Part shown: positions 1-9,268 of the stretch, piece after piece
Layout: each line of letters opens with the position of its first letter
Numbering within the stretch: the stretch's first letter is position 1
Assembly: GCF_026017845.1 (NCBI RefSeq)
Contig: NZ_CP100416.1
Location: 8,574,627-8,638,626 of the forward strand
Reading direction: 5' to 3'
Source: Amycolatopsis mediterranei
GTDB taxonomy: Bacteria; Actinomycetota; Actinomycetes; Mycobacteriales; Pseudonocardiaceae
Length of the DNA: 64,000 bases
The notes under the pieces: generated by a model
Told to the model about the DNA's origin: nothing
The model's database searches: none
The model's input: only the letters and a program-made list of their open reading frames with translations
Position numbers and translations under genes: made by a program

Positions 1-2227
1 CGCTCGGGAAGCCCGGGAAGTGCCGGTCGAAGTCCTCCAGCGCCCGCAGGTACCGCAGCGTGGGCTCCTCGTGGCCGCCGGCGTTCTCGCCCGGCATGAG
101 GACGGGGATGCCCGGCGGGGTGGTGACGACCTGGGTGGCGACCGTCCGGTGGGCGAGCTCGGCGAGGCGGACCGGCTCGGTGCCGCCGCGCAGCAGCCGC
201 TGGTAGGTCTGCGCCGGGGTGAGCTCCGGGCGCGGCGGGTGGGTGAACGCCGCGTCGAGCAGCGGGATGAGATCGCTCTTGCGCAGGTGGGCGTGCATCC
301 GGTCGCACAGGTCACGCAGGGTCAGCTCGGCGTAGCCGGCGGGGTGCGCCGCGACCAGGGCGGGCAGGACGTCGGCGAGGCGCGCGCCGGTGTCGTAGAG
401 CGCCTTGAAGTCGAGGAGGCCGTCGACGAGCGTGCCCCACTTGCCCTTGGTGATGCCCATCGAGAAGAGGATCAGGCAGGTGTAGGCGTCGGTCTTCTCG
501 ACGACGATGCGCCGGGTCTCGAGGTAGGCGGTGAGGATCCGCGCCGGGATGCCCTGCTCCGCCACGGTGCCCGCGGCGTCGGTGCCCGGGCAGGTGACGC
601 TGACCTTGACCGGGTCGAGCAGGCAGTACCCGTCCTCCAGGCCGGGGAAGCCGTGCCAGGCCGCCCCCGGTTCGAGGCTCCAGCAGGCGGGCTCGGTGCG
701 CAGCAGGTCCAGCGGGGCGTCCGCGAACGGGTACCGCTGCCCGGTCGCCGGGTCCCCGACCTCGTCCGGCTGCCACGTGCCGAAGAACCAGGCGGGCCGG
801 TCGCCGGCGGCGGCGATCCGGCGGCCGATGCGGGCCACCGCCTGCCGGAACCGGATGGCTTCGGTGACGGCCTCGTCGACCAGCCACCGGCCGCCCGGGC
901 CGTCCATCATGCCGGCGGCGACGTCGAGCCCGGCGATCATCGGGTACAGCGGGGACGTGGTCGCGTGCATCATGAACGTCTCGTTGAACTGCCGGTGCTC
1001 GACCGGCGACCGGGGCGAGTTCTTGACGTGCAGCATCGCGCTCTGCGACATCGCGGCGAGCAGCTTGTGGGTGGACTGGGTGCTGAACACGGTGGGCCGG
1101 ACGGCGTCGGGCACCGCGCCGGAGCCGACGGCCATCCCGTAGCGGCGGGCGTAGAGCGGGTGGAACCGGGCGTAGGCGAACCACGCCTCGTCCAGGTGCA
1201 GCCGCGGCACGCTCGCCCCGAGCAGCTCGGCGACGCGGACGGCGTCGTAGCACAGGCCGTCGTAGGTCGAGTTGGTGACGACCGCGTACACCGGGTCCGG
1301 TGCGGCGGCTTCGGCGGCGAGCGGGCTGCTCGGCACGAGGTCGGCGACGGCTTCGCTGGTCAGCGCGGCGGGCGGGATCGGGCCCATCAGCCCGTAGCCG
1401 TTGCGGGTGGGCACGAGGTAGACCGGGCGGCCGCCGGTCAGCGTCAGCCCGTGGTAGATCGCCTTGTGGCAGTTGCGGTCGACGAGCACCAGCTCGTCGG
1501 TGGCGATGCTGGCGTGCAGGGCGATGCGGTCGCCGGTGGAATCGCCGTGCAGCACGAAGTAGGTCAGATCCGCGCCGAAGATCCGGGCGGCGTTGCGCTC
1601 GGCGTCACCGATCGGCCCGGTGTGCTCGAACAGCGAACCCAGCTCCGCCACGGAAATCGAGAGGTCGGTGCGGAACAGCCGTTCGCCGTAGTAGTCGAAC
1701 AGCGCCCGCCCGACCGGCGATTTCAGGAAAGCGACACCGCCGGCGTGGGCCGGCGTGTGCCAGGAGTATTCGTGGGTGTCGTCGAACCGGCGGAGTTCCC
1801 GGAAGAACGGCGGCAGTATTTCTTCCCGGTACCGGCGCGCGGCCACGCCGATCCGGCCGGCGATGAACCCCGGCGTGTCTTCGAGCAGCCACACGTACCC
1901 GCAGATCACTTCGGACACCCACAGCGGCAGGTCGTCCACCGACGTCGAGGTGGTCACCAGGAACACCGGCAGCCGGGTGAACCGGCCGACCAGCGCTTTC
2001 AGCACGGCTTCGGCGGCCGCGTCGCTTTCCCCCAGGTCCCAGCTGACGAGGGCGGCGGTGAGATCGGCCCGGCTCTGCACGAGGGCCAGCGCGTCCTCGT
2101 CGGTGCCCGCGCGCACGACGTCGTGGCCGCCTTCGGCGAGGTGCTCGCAGATCCGCGCCAGCTGGGCATCGGGCACCGACCCCGGCGGAATTCCGGTCAA
2201 CGCCAGCAGAACCGTCGAACCGGCCAC
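1..2227 (-). CDS. Orn/Lys/Arg decarboxylase family protein, 3' end cut by window edge
   Basis: This is a PLP-dependent basic amino-acid decarboxylase of the fold I class that includes arginine, lysine and ornithine decarboxylases. An N-terminal response-regulator-like wing (VAGSTVLLALTG onward) precedes the PLP domain. The PLP domain contains HGDSTGDR and the STQSTHK motif, whose Lys should carry the cofactor. The frame stays open to base 1, so the C-terminus lies outside the window. I chose the GTG at 2227 because AGGA sits 7 nt upstream. An in-frame ATG at 2359 behind GAAAGGG is possible, but the extra 44 codons are AT-richer and look non-coding. It begins 13 to 145 bp after imuB on the same strand. 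The substrate cannot be read from sequence. Confidence 0.85.
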   Translation of the reverse strand, partial: MAGSTVLLALTGIPPGSVPDAQLARICEHLAEGGHDVVRAGTDEDALALVQSRADLTAALVSWDLGESDAAAEAVLKALVGRFTRLPVFLVTTSTSVDDLPLWVSEVICGYVWLLEDTPGFIAGRIGVAARRYREEILPPFFRELRRFDDTHEYSWHTPAHAGGVAFLKSPVGRALFDYYGERLFRTDLSISVAELGSLFEHTGPIGDAERNAARIFGADLTYFVLHGDSTGDRIALHASIATDELVLVDRNCHKAIYHGLTLTGGRPVYLVPTRNGYGLMGPIPPAALTSEAVADLVPSSPLAAEAAAPDPVYAVVTNSTYDGLCYDAVRVAELLGASVPRLHLDEAWFAYARFHPLYARRYGMAVGSGAVPDAVRPTVFSTQSTHKLLAAMSQSAMLHVKNSPRSPVEHRQFNETFMMHATTSPLYPMIAGLDVAAGMMDGPGGRWLVDEAVTEAIRFRQAVARIGRRIAAAGDRPAWFFGTWQPDEVGDPATGQRYPFADAPLDLLRTEPACWSLEPGAAWHGFPGLEDGYCLLDPVKVSVTCPGTDAAGTVAEQGIPARILTAYLETRRIVVEKTDAYTCLILFSMGITKGKWGTLVDGLLDFKALYDTGARLADVLPALVAAHPAGYAELTLRDLCDRMHAHLRKSDLIPLLDAAFTHPPRPELTPAQTYQRLLRGGTEPVRLAELAHRTVATQVVTTPPGIPVLMPGENAGGHEEPTLRYLRALEDFDRHFPGFPS

Positions 2228-2372
2228 GTCGGTGTCCTTTCCGGAGATCCTTTCGGTTATATCCGTTGATCCGGTCCGTCGTCGATCGGCCGGAAGTCTG
2301 AGGATTTCTTCCCTTTCGGGGAATTCGCCGCGGAATGGCGCCTTTGGGTAGCGGCTCATCACCCTTTCGTGC

Positions 2373-3953
2373 TCAGTCGTAGCAGCCCTCGACCGTCCAC
2401 TGTGGATCGTCGCCGACCGTGACCCGGAGCAGGAGTGCGATGTCGCCGTCTTCCGCGGAGTCGCCCTCCAGGACCACCTGGACGCGGGCGAGGGGCCGCT
2501 CGCCGCGGCGGCCGGGCAGGGCCGGGTGCACCACCCACGGGCCCGCCGAGCCGATCACCCGGCGCGGCGGCCCCCCTTCGACGGCGACCGTCGACGGCGG
2601 GTAGCCGAGTTCGCCGCGCGTGGAGCAGCGGACGACGTCGCCGACCGCGTCGAGCACCTCGGCCGGCACCGGGCGGGGCGGCACCACCGTCGGCGAAGGC
2701 GCGGGCAGCCGTCCCGGCCACGGCCGGTCCGCGGCCAGCGGACGGCGCGGCTCGCCCCACGGGATGAGCCGGACGCGTTCGGCCGGGCCGCGGCCGCCGT
2801 CCAGCAGCGGGGTGACGACCGCGTCCGGGCCCAGCAGGCCCTGGATGCGGACCAGGGCGCGGCCGGCGCGTTCGGCGGCGGCCGCGTCGCGGCCCACCGA
2901 GCCGAGCTGCAGCTGCAGCGCCTGGCCGCCGGCGACCTCTTCGGGGTCGAGGCGCAGCCGGACGATGCCGGCGGTGGGCCGGTCCCGCGCGGTGAGCCAG
3001 CCTTCGCACTGCCACCGCACGCGATCGGCCGTCGAGCGGGCGGTGAGGGGCTCGGCGCAGCGCCAGACGCGTACGCGTTCTTCGCCGGCTTCGGTGACGG
3101 CGACGATGGCCAGGCGCGTGCAGGCGAGGCCGTGGTTCGCGAGCCCGGCGAAGAAGCGCTCGCCGAGCGTCTTCGCGACGAAGGCGGCTTCGTCGATTCT
3201 GCGCAGAGGTTCGTCGAAGGTTTCGGTGACCGCCAGGTCCGGCGGAAGGGCGCGACGCAGCGGCGGGCGTTCGGAGAGCCCCCGGGCGAGGCGGTGGGCG
3301 GTGATGGCGTCCTTCGGGAAGCGGCCGGCGACGTCGCGTTCGGCCAGCGCGGCGAACGCACCGAGGGTGCGCAGGCCGAGCCGCTTGAGCAGGTCGACGA
3401 GCTCCCCGCGGTCGTCACCCGGCTGGTTCAGCTCGCCGATCGAGAGCGGCGCGAGGAATTCGCCCGCCCGTCCCCGCGGAACGAGCGCCGATCGACGGGC
3501 GGCGAGGGTGGCGGCGAACAGCCCATCGGCCACCCCGACCTGGCATTCGACCCCGGCCCGGGCCGCGGCCTCATCGATGAGCAGCTCGGCGAGGGCGGCC
3601 TCCCCGCCGAAGTACCCGGCAGCCCCGTCGACGGGCACGGCGACCAGCCCGGGCCGGACGACTTCGACGCCGACGGCCTGCGCTTCGACGGCGGCGGCGA
3701 CGGGTTCGAACAGCCGGGCATCCCGATCGGGATCGTGCTGGTGCACCACGAGCCCGGGACACCGCGACTGGGCATCCCGGCGCCGCATCCCCCGCCCGAC
3801 ACCGTGGTGCCGCGCGGAAGCGGAGCAGGCCACCACCCGATTGGCGGAGAAAACGGCGGCGGGCGAGGTGGGCGGCGTCCCGGCAGCAGCCCCGGCGGCA
3901 ACGACCGGCCAGTCCGGGCACCACAGCACGAGCAACCGTGGCGCATCGTTCAT
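2373..3953 (-). CDS. imuB: ImuB, Y-family DNA polymerase-like mutasome protein
   Basis: This 526-aa protein is the ImuB subunit of the actinobacterial mutasome, which links ImuA' and the DnaE2 polymerase to the beta clamp during error-prone lesion bypass. It starts MNDAPRLLVLWCPDWPVVAA, the usual ImuB opening. The acidic DxD motif of active Y-family polymerases is absent there, as expected for a non-catalytic scaffold. The middle contains a Y-family little-finger-like region (FDEPLRRIDEAAFVAKTL) and the tail is long. The reading frame stays open upstream to 4133, but the ATG at 3953 is the start that matches the family. imuA' lies 198 bp upstream on the same strand. DnaE2 is not in this window. 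Confidence 0.92.
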   Translation of the reverse strand: MNDAPRLLVLWCPDWPVVAAGAAAGTPPTSPAAVFSANRVVACSASARHHGVGRGMRRRDAQSRCPGLVVHQHDPDRDARLFEPVAAAVEAQAVGVEVVRPGLVAVPVDGAAGYFGGEAALAELLIDEAAARAGVECQVGVADGLFAATLAARRSALVPRGRAGEFLAPLSIGELNQPGDDRGELVDLLKRLGLRTLGAFAALAERDVAGRFPKDAITAHRLARGLSERPPLRRALPPDLAVTETFDEPLRRIDEAAFVAKTLGERFFAGLANHGLACTRLAIVAVTEAGEERVRVWRCAEPLTARSTADRVRWQCEGWLTARDRPTAGIVRLRLDPEEVAGGQALQLQLGSVGRDAAAAERAGRALVRIQGLLGPDAVVTPLLDGGRGPAERVRLIPWGEPRRPLAADRPWPGRLPAPSPTVVPPRPVPAEVLDAVGDVVRCSTRGELGYPPSTVAVEGGPPRRVIGSAGPWVVHPALPGRRGERPLARVQVVLEGDSAEDGDIALLLRVTVGDDPQWTVEGCYD

Positions 3954-4093
3954 CCGGCAACCAGCACGAGCAACCTCGGTGCGGCGCTCATCCCGCAGCC
4001 TCGACCGGCCACCAACACCGATCTCTGCACCGCACTGGTGCGGCGAACCCGCCAACCACCACACCGGCCAAGCCGCCTCGGCGCGCTCATTCC
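3950..4093 (-). repeat. Degenerate repeats of the imuB start region
   Basis: Between imuA' and imuB, two imperfect copies of the imuB 5' end precede the real one. ATGAGCGC-type starts followed by CC(G)AGG and GCT lie at about 4090 and 3991; the true start is at 3953. The copy at 3991 would encode MSAAPRLLVLVAG, close to ImuB's MNDAPRLLVLW, and its stop overlaps the imuB ATG as ATGA. The three copies are not all in one frame, so the upstream ones are more likely slippage relics, or a short coupled ORF, than a longer ImuB. Confidence 0.55.
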
Positions 4094-4151
4094 ACACCCC
4101 GGCCGGCCCGGACCCAACCCGAAACCCCGGCACCCGGCCACACCGCCGGGT

Positions 4152-4829
4152 TCACCCGGCCACCTCGACCAGCCGCCGCCCCGGGACGTCAGCCCCGGCC
4201 ACCGCTCCTTCCGGGCCCGGGAGCAGCAACCCCACCGACGACGGCCGAGCCGCCGCGCCTCGGCCGCGGCTGGTCGCCACCACCTTGCGGGCGCGCAGGT
4301 GGCCGTGTCCGTCCTGGGTCAGGCCGTGCCAGCGGCGGCCCGACACCCTCAGCTCCAGGTCCGCTCCCGGCCACGATCCCGCCGTCAGCAGGACCGTTCC
4401 CCGGTTGCGGACCCGGCCCGCCAGCCGGCGAGCCACCTGGGGCTGCACCCGGGCCGGGCCGAGGACCACCACGTCGAACCCGTCGACCAGCGCCGACACC
4501 ACCGCCACCAGCTCCGCGCCCGGCTCCGGCACCAGGGCGAGGCGCTCCAGGTCGACGCCGAGTTCCGCGGCCGCGGCCAGGCCCAGCTGCGGCAGGCCGG
4601 TCACCGCCGCCCAGGAACCGGTGCGGGTGGCCGCCGCGAGGAGGGCCAGTACCAGCGATGTCCCTCCGCGGACCGCGATCGTGCTGCCGCGCCGCAGGCC
4701 GCCGCCGGGGAGCAGGCCGGCCAGCTCGGGCAGCACCGTCAGCAGTTCCCCCGGCCCCGCGTCCGGCTCACGCAGCTGCGCGGCCGTGCGCACCCCGGGA
4801 ATGGCCGTGAGCGCCTCCGGCACCGCCAC
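4152..4829 (-). CDS. imuA: ImuA'-like RecA-fold mutasome protein
   Basis: This 225-aa protein resembles actinobacterial ImuA', a RecA/SulA-related partner of ImuB in DNA-damage mutagenesis. The pattern LLPGGGLRRGSTIAVRGGTS is a Walker-A-like loop in which the usual GKT/GKS Lys is not evident. LGPARVQPQVARRLAGRVR and RWHGLTQDGHGHLRARKVV are typical of the family's C-terminal half. The GTG start at 4829 has a strong GGAGGTGA upstream. It is the first gene of the imuA'-imuB operon and lies 79 bp downstream of a LexA-type box, so SOS induction is expected. Confidence 0.85.
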   Translation of the reverse strand: MAVPEALTAIPGVRTAAQLREPDAGPGELLTVLPELAGLLPGGGLRRGSTIAVRGGTSLVLALLAAATRTGSWAAVTGLPQLGLAAAAELGVDLERLALVPEPGAELVAVVSALVDGFDVVVLGPARVQPQVARRLAGRVRNRGTVLLTAGSWPGADLELRVSGRRWHGLTQDGHGHLRARKVVATSRGRGAAARPSSVGLLLPGPEGAVAGADVPGRRLVEVAG

Positions 4830-4907
4830 CGCCGCTCACCTCCAGCACCACGTACTCGTACCGGAGACACCCGCGTCAGGAAGCCACAGGCGAACCCAGA
4901 ACAATCA

Positions 4908-4923
4908 TCGAACACTTGTTCGC
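4908..4923 (-). promoter_or_regulatory. LexA (SOS) box of the imuA'-imuB operon
   Basis: The plus strand reads TCGAACACTTGTTCGC. This matches the actinobacterial/Gram-positive SOS consensus TCGAAC-N4-GTTCGA at 11 of 12 fixed positions. It is 79 bp upstream of the imuA' start codon, where a LexA-repressed promoter would lie. Confidence 0.85.
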
Positions 4924-4949
4924 ATAGTGCGAGACGGGCGGCCCCGCTG

Positions 4950-5867
4950 TCAAGCCGGGCGCGGCATCGGGGGGAGGACGCCGCTGACGTACCGCACGTC
5001 GCCCGTGCGCAGGTCGTCGTCCTCCAGGGGCGCGAGACCGTGGGCCGCGAGCAGCTCCCGGACGGTGCTCCCGGTCAGCTCCCAGCCACGGGCGGCCAGG
5101 TAGGACGCCGCTTCGTTGCGTTCACCGAAATAGCGCAGCTTCGCCATGTCCGTGTCGAAGCTGTGCTCGCGCCAGCGTCCGGAGAGCCGGTCCAGGCTTT
5201 CCTTCGTCCGGGCCTCGTCGCCCGGTCGCGGGTTCGGCCGGCTTTCGGTGGCCACCCGGCTGCCCGGCGCGCTGAGTTCGGTGATGGTGTCCAGCAGCCG
5301 GTCCTGCGCCTCGGGCGGCAGGTAGCCGAGCAGGCCTTCGGCGCTCCACGCGGTCGGCCGCGCCGGGTCGAAGCCGGCGGCGTGCAGGGCGGCGGGCCAG
5401 TCCTCGCGCAGGTCGGCCGCCACCACCCGCCGGTCGGCGGCAGGCTCGGCGCCCAGCCCGGCCAGGGTGCGGGTCTTGAATTCGAGGACCTGCGGCCGGT
5501 CGACCTCGTAGACGACGGTCCCGGCCGGCCACGGCAGCCGGTAAGCGCGCGAATCCAGGCCCGAAGCCAGGATCACGACCTGCGGGAGACCCGCCGCGCG
5601 GAAGAACTCGTCGTAGAACTTCGTCCGCACCTTGGCCACGTCGATCCACACCTGCTCGACCAGGTCGCCGGGCGCCGCTTCGCCGCTCGCCAGCCGGGTG
5701 AGGAGGTCGACGCCGACCGCCCGGACGAGCGGTTCGGCGAACCGGTCGTCGATGAGCGACGGATCCGCGCGGGTCGCCATCGCCCGCGCCGCCGCGGCCA
5801 TCGTGGCGGTCGCGCCGACGCTGGACGCCAGGTCCCAGGTGTCGCCGTCATGCCTGCTCGAAGCCAT
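4950..5867 (-). CDS. Class I SAM-dependent methyltransferase (TIGR00027 / leucine carboxyl methyltransferase type)
   Basis: This 305-aa enzyme belongs to the SAM-dependent methyltransferase family that is expanded in mycobacteria and relatives. It opens SSVGATATMAAAARAMATR, followed by DDRFAEPLV, both usual for the family. The SAM-binding core is VVILASGLDSRAYRLPWP with the acidic VYEVDRPQVLEFK strand after it. WSAEGLLGYLPPEAQDRLLDTI is also a family signature. Its in vivo substrate is unknown. The ATG at 5867 overlaps a possible 51-codon ORF upstream. Confidence 0.9.
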   Translation of the reverse strand: MASSRHDGDTWDLASSVGATATMAAAARAMATRADPSLIDDRFAEPLVRAVGVDLLTRLASGEAAPGDLVEQVWIDVAKVRTKFYDEFFRAAGLPQVVILASGLDSRAYRLPWPAGTVVYEVDRPQVLEFKTRTLAGLGAEPAADRRVVAADLREDWPAALHAAGFDPARPTAWSAEGLLGYLPPEAQDRLLDTITELSAPGSRVATESRPNPRPGDEARTKESLDRLSGRWREHSFDTDMAKLRYFGERNEAASYLAARGWELTGSTVRELLAAHGLAPLEDDDLRTGDVRYVSGVLPPMPRPA

Positions 5868-6003
5868 GCTCTCCCCCGTCTTCCGACGGCCGCGGGCCGA
5901 CCACCCGGCTCACGGTCCACGCGTGCCCGCCGCCCGCCCACGCGATCAGGCCGAGCGCGCCGGCCCATGTCGAGGCATCACGGAGCCGGACGGTGTGCGC
6001 CAT
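5848..6003 (-). CDS. Possible small ORF overlapping the methyltransferase start
   Basis: A 51-codon frame from the ATG at 6003 has strong G/C bias at third positions. It encodes a basic start, a hydrophobic stretch (AGALGLIAWAGGGHAW) and an acidic tail. It overlaps the methyltransferase by 20 bp. No clear ribosome binding site is visible. A CAGAAT hexamer 7 nt before the ATG would fit a leaderless transcript. I recognise no family, and in GC-rich DNA this may be a chance frame. Confidence 0.3.
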   Translation of the reverse strand: MAHTVRLRDASTWAGALGLIAWAGGGHAWTVSRVVGPRPSEDGGEHGFEQA

Positions 6004-6181
6004 CCACGCAATTCTGCCGACGCACGCCGGGCCACGCACGCCCGGCGACCGGACCGGCATCGGCGGATCGGCCTGGGACACCGAAGATCGGCCCGTTGCT
6101 CGCCGCGGCCCTTCGCCGAAGCCGCCGCAGCCGCAGCCGCGCTCGTCGTGACCGGTGCAGCACCCCGCGGGACACCTTCGT

Positions 6182-6215
6182 GGGCGGGCCCCACCGTCGC
6201 CGGCGGGGCCCGCCC
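6182..6215 (-). terminator. Hairpin terminator after the secreted peptidase-like hydrolase
   Basis: A perfect 11-bp stem (GGGCGGGCCCC / GGGGCCCGCCC) with a 12-nt loop begins 9 bp beyond the stop of the gene at 6225. There is no U-tract, as is common in high-GC actinobacteria. The remaining bases, 6004-6181, show nothing I can identify. Confidence 0.6.
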
Positions 6216-6224
6216 CGATCGAGA

Positions 6225-7778
6225 TCAGCCGGCGAACGGGCTGGCGTCGATCGTGCAGGTCTGGCCCGCCGCGGGGAAGGTCCCCGAGATCAGGTAGTCC
6301 CGCTTGACCTTTTCGGTGCACGTGCTCGGCACGTACATCGACGAGTGCCCGTAGCCCTCGGTCACGAACACCCGCGCCCGCGCCAGTTCCGCGGCGCCGT
6401 CCCGCGCGCCGTGCACCGGCGTGGACGGGTCGTAGCGGTTGTTCAGCACGAGGATCTCCGCCGACGTCGGGCGGTTCCACGGGCCCGTGTAGCGGTCGGT
6501 GTCCTTCGCCTTCCAGTACGCGCAGCTCATCATGTCCAGCACGGCGATCCGCCCGAAGTACGGCACGCGCTGGTCTTCCGACTCGGCGTAGCGGCTGTAG
6601 ACCGCCGGGTCGGTGGGCACGTCGCTGTCGGAGCACTGGATGGCGTTGAACGACTCGGTCCGGTTCGAGGTGTACTGCTCACCGGCCACCGCGGCGGAAG
6701 CACGAAGGGCCGGCGTGGCCGGAGCGTCGTAGAGCCGCTGCAGCAGCGCGGCGATGTCCGGCCAGCCCCGCGAGTCGGACAGGTCGGCCGCCGCGTTGAT
6801 GATGCCCGAGTAGGTCCAGGTCTCGCCGTTGCTGACGATGGGGGCCTGCTTGGCGCGCGCCGTGAGAGCCGCCCACTTCGCCTTCGGGTCGCCCGAAGAG
6901 AACGCGCACTTCGGGCCCGCTTCCGTGCACAGCCGCAGGAACTGCTCGAAGGTCTGCGCGATGCCGGTCGCGACGTCCTGGCGGGTGTCCAGCGGGACGC
7001 TCTTGCCGTTGCCGTTCTGCCCGGTCGAGTTGCCGGCGAAGTCCATGGTGCCGTCGAACACCATCGCCCGGATCCGGTTCGGGAACAGGTTCGCGTAGGT
7101 CGCGCCGAGCTGCGTTCCGTAGGAAATGCCGTGGTAGTTCAGCTTCGGGTCGCCGACCGCGCGGCGCAGCAGTTCCAGGTCACGGGCGGTGTTGGCCGTG
7201 GAGACGTGCTCCAGGATCGGGCCGGCCTTCGCCGAGCAGCGGTCGGCGAGCTCCTTCGACTTGGCGTAGAAGGCCGCGTTGCCGCTCGGGTCACCCGGCA
7301 TCTCCGGGAACGACCCGAAGAAGTCCTGCTGCTCGGCCAGGGAATCGAAGCACCGGACCGCCGTGCTGTTGGCGATCCCGCGCGGGTCCCACGAGACCAG
7401 GTCGAACCGCGCGCGCAGTTCGTCGGAGAACAGCCACGGCCACTTGCCGCGCTCCCGCAGCCGCTGCAGGCCGGACGCGCCGGGCCCGCCGAAGTTGACG
7501 AACAGCGTGCCGATCCGGTGCGCGGGATCGGTGGCGGGCAGCTTGATCAGCGCCAGGTCGATCTTCGTGCCGGTCGGCCGGTCGTAGTCCAGCGGCACGG
7601 ATGCCTTGCCGCACTGGAATCCGTCCGCGCAGTCCGTCCAGCTCAGCTGCGGTGTCGGCACCTTGTCGATGGACACCGGTGCCGCGGACGCAACCGCCGG
7701 TCCCGCCGCGACGGCCATCGAGACCCCGAGCGCGACGACGACGCCGCGCACGAGGCCTCCCCCAGAAAATCGGCGCAC
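6225..7778 (-). CDS. Secreted alpha/beta hydrolase, tripeptidyl aminopeptidase (SlpD/E-like) family
   Basis: This 517-aa exported hydrolase resembles Streptomyces tripeptidyl aminopeptidases and proteinases SlpD/SlpE. A signal peptide of about 33 residues ends near ASAAP. The oxyanion region is VNFGGPGASG, the nucleophile elbow is GISYGTQLG, and FDLVSWDPRGIANST precedes it. The C-terminal TAP-like domain contains LVLNNRYDPSTPVHGA and VTEGYGHSSMYVPSTC, which supply the likely Asp and His of the triad. The family releases N-terminal peptides or hydrolyses esters outside the cell. It is a single-gene unit ended by the 6182-6215 hairpin. Confidence 0.9.
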   Translation of the reverse strand: MRRFSGGGLVRGVVVALGVSMAVAAGPAVASAAPVSIDKVPTPQLSWTDCADGFQCGKASVPLDYDRPTGTKIDLALIKLPATDPAHRIGTLFVNFGGPGASGLQRLRERGKWPWLFSDELRARFDLVSWDPRGIANSTAVRCFDSLAEQQDFFGSFPEMPGDPSGNAAFYAKSKELADRCSAKAGPILEHVSTANTARDLELLRRAVGDPKLNYHGISYGTQLGATYANLFPNRIRAMVFDGTMDFAGNSTGQNGNGKSVPLDTRQDVATGIAQTFEQFLRLCTEAGPKCAFSSGDPKAKWAALTARAKQAPIVSNGETWTYSGIINAAADLSDSRGWPDIAALLQRLYDAPATPALRASAAVAGEQYTSNRTESFNAIQCSDSDVPTDPAVYSRYAESEDQRVPYFGRIAVLDMMSCAYWKAKDTDRYTGPWNRPTSAEILVLNNRYDPSTPVHGARDGAAELARARVFVTEGYGHSSMYVPSTCTEKVKRDYLISGTFPAAGQTCTIDASPFAG

Positions 7779-7873
7779 GAAAAGTCCCTTCGGAGAGGAA
7801 AACGATCACTTCGCCTCCACAGACGCCGCACCGGCGGCGAGGTTGGCTCCGGCCGCCGAAAAAGATCACTGGC

Positions 7874-7936
7874 GGCTTTTCGGGGGGTTCCGGGTGGCGA
7901 AGCCCCCCGGCCCGGGGCGAAGCCCCGGATGAGCAC
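7874..7936 (-). repeat. 63-bp interspersed palindromic repeat, copy 1
   Basis: This 63-bp element reads, on the minus strand, CATCCGGGGCTTCGCCCC, then a GC block, then GCCACCCGGAAC, then CCCGAAA. It closely matches, in opposite orientation, the tandem copies at 46403-46528. It contains an internal palindrome (GGGGCTTCGCCCC). It lies in the upstream gap between the TAP-like hydrolase and the GntR operon, which are divergent. Confidence 0.8.
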
Positions 7937-7959
7937 TGGCCCCGACGGCACCACTTAGC

Positions 7960-7978
7960 TATAGTGCTAGGTAACTAG
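7960..7978 (+). promoter_or_regulatory. Promoter and likely autorepressor operator of the GntR-ABC operon
   Basis: A -10-like TATAGT lies at 7960-7965. It is followed by CTAG-GTAA-CTAG at 7967-7978, a dyad over the expected transcription start and 17 bp before the GntR start codon. This AT-rich island contrasts with its surroundings. Binding by the adjacent YtrA-type repressor is inferred from position. Confidence 0.6.
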
Positions 7979-7994
7979 ATAAATGGAGTTGCCG

Positions 7995-8386
7995 ATGATC
8001 GAGTTCCACCTGGACGCGAGGTCCGGCCTGTCGCCGTACCAGCAGCTGGTCCAGCAGGTGCGGCACGCGCTGCGCCTCGGCCTGCTGTCCGAGGGAGACC
8101 AGCTCCCGAAGGTCAAGGACGTGGTCGCGAGCCTCGCGATCAACCCGAACACCGTGCTGAAGGCCTACCGCGAGCTGGAGCACGACGGCCTGGTCGCGGC
8201 CCGTCCCGGCGTCGGCACGTTCGTGACGGCCACGTTGAACGGCGGAGCCTCCTTCGCCGCGCTCGGACCGCTGCGGCGCGACCTGCGCCGCTGGCTTTCC
8301 CAGGCCCGCAAGGCGGGCCTCGACGAGGAGAGCATCGAAGCCTTGTTGATGTCCACGTTTCGCGACTCCGCCAGAGAGGACATAGC

Positions 8387-8390
<4 letters not shown>
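7995..8390 (+). CDS. GntR family transcriptional regulator, YtrA subfamily
   Basis: This 131-aa repressor has an N-terminal GntR winged helix (PYQQLVQQVRHALRLG... LPKVKDVVASLAINPNTVLKAYRELEHDGLV) and only a short helical C-terminus. That layout is the YtrA subfamily, which usually controls an adjacent ABC exporter. The ATG at 7995 is preferred because GGAG sits 6 nt before it; an ATG at 7983 lacks a site. The stop overlaps the next gene's GTG as GTGA. It probably represses its own operon. Confidence 0.92.

Positions 8391-9264
<874 letters not shown>

Positions 9265-9268
<4 letters not shown>

Noticed and set aside
2526..7958. 1810-codon plus-strand open frame across imuB, imuA', the methyltransferase and the TAP-like hydrolase
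   Set aside because: It is antisense to four recognisable genes, has low-complexity Arg/Gly/Ala composition and no domain. Long antisense frames are normal at this GC content.
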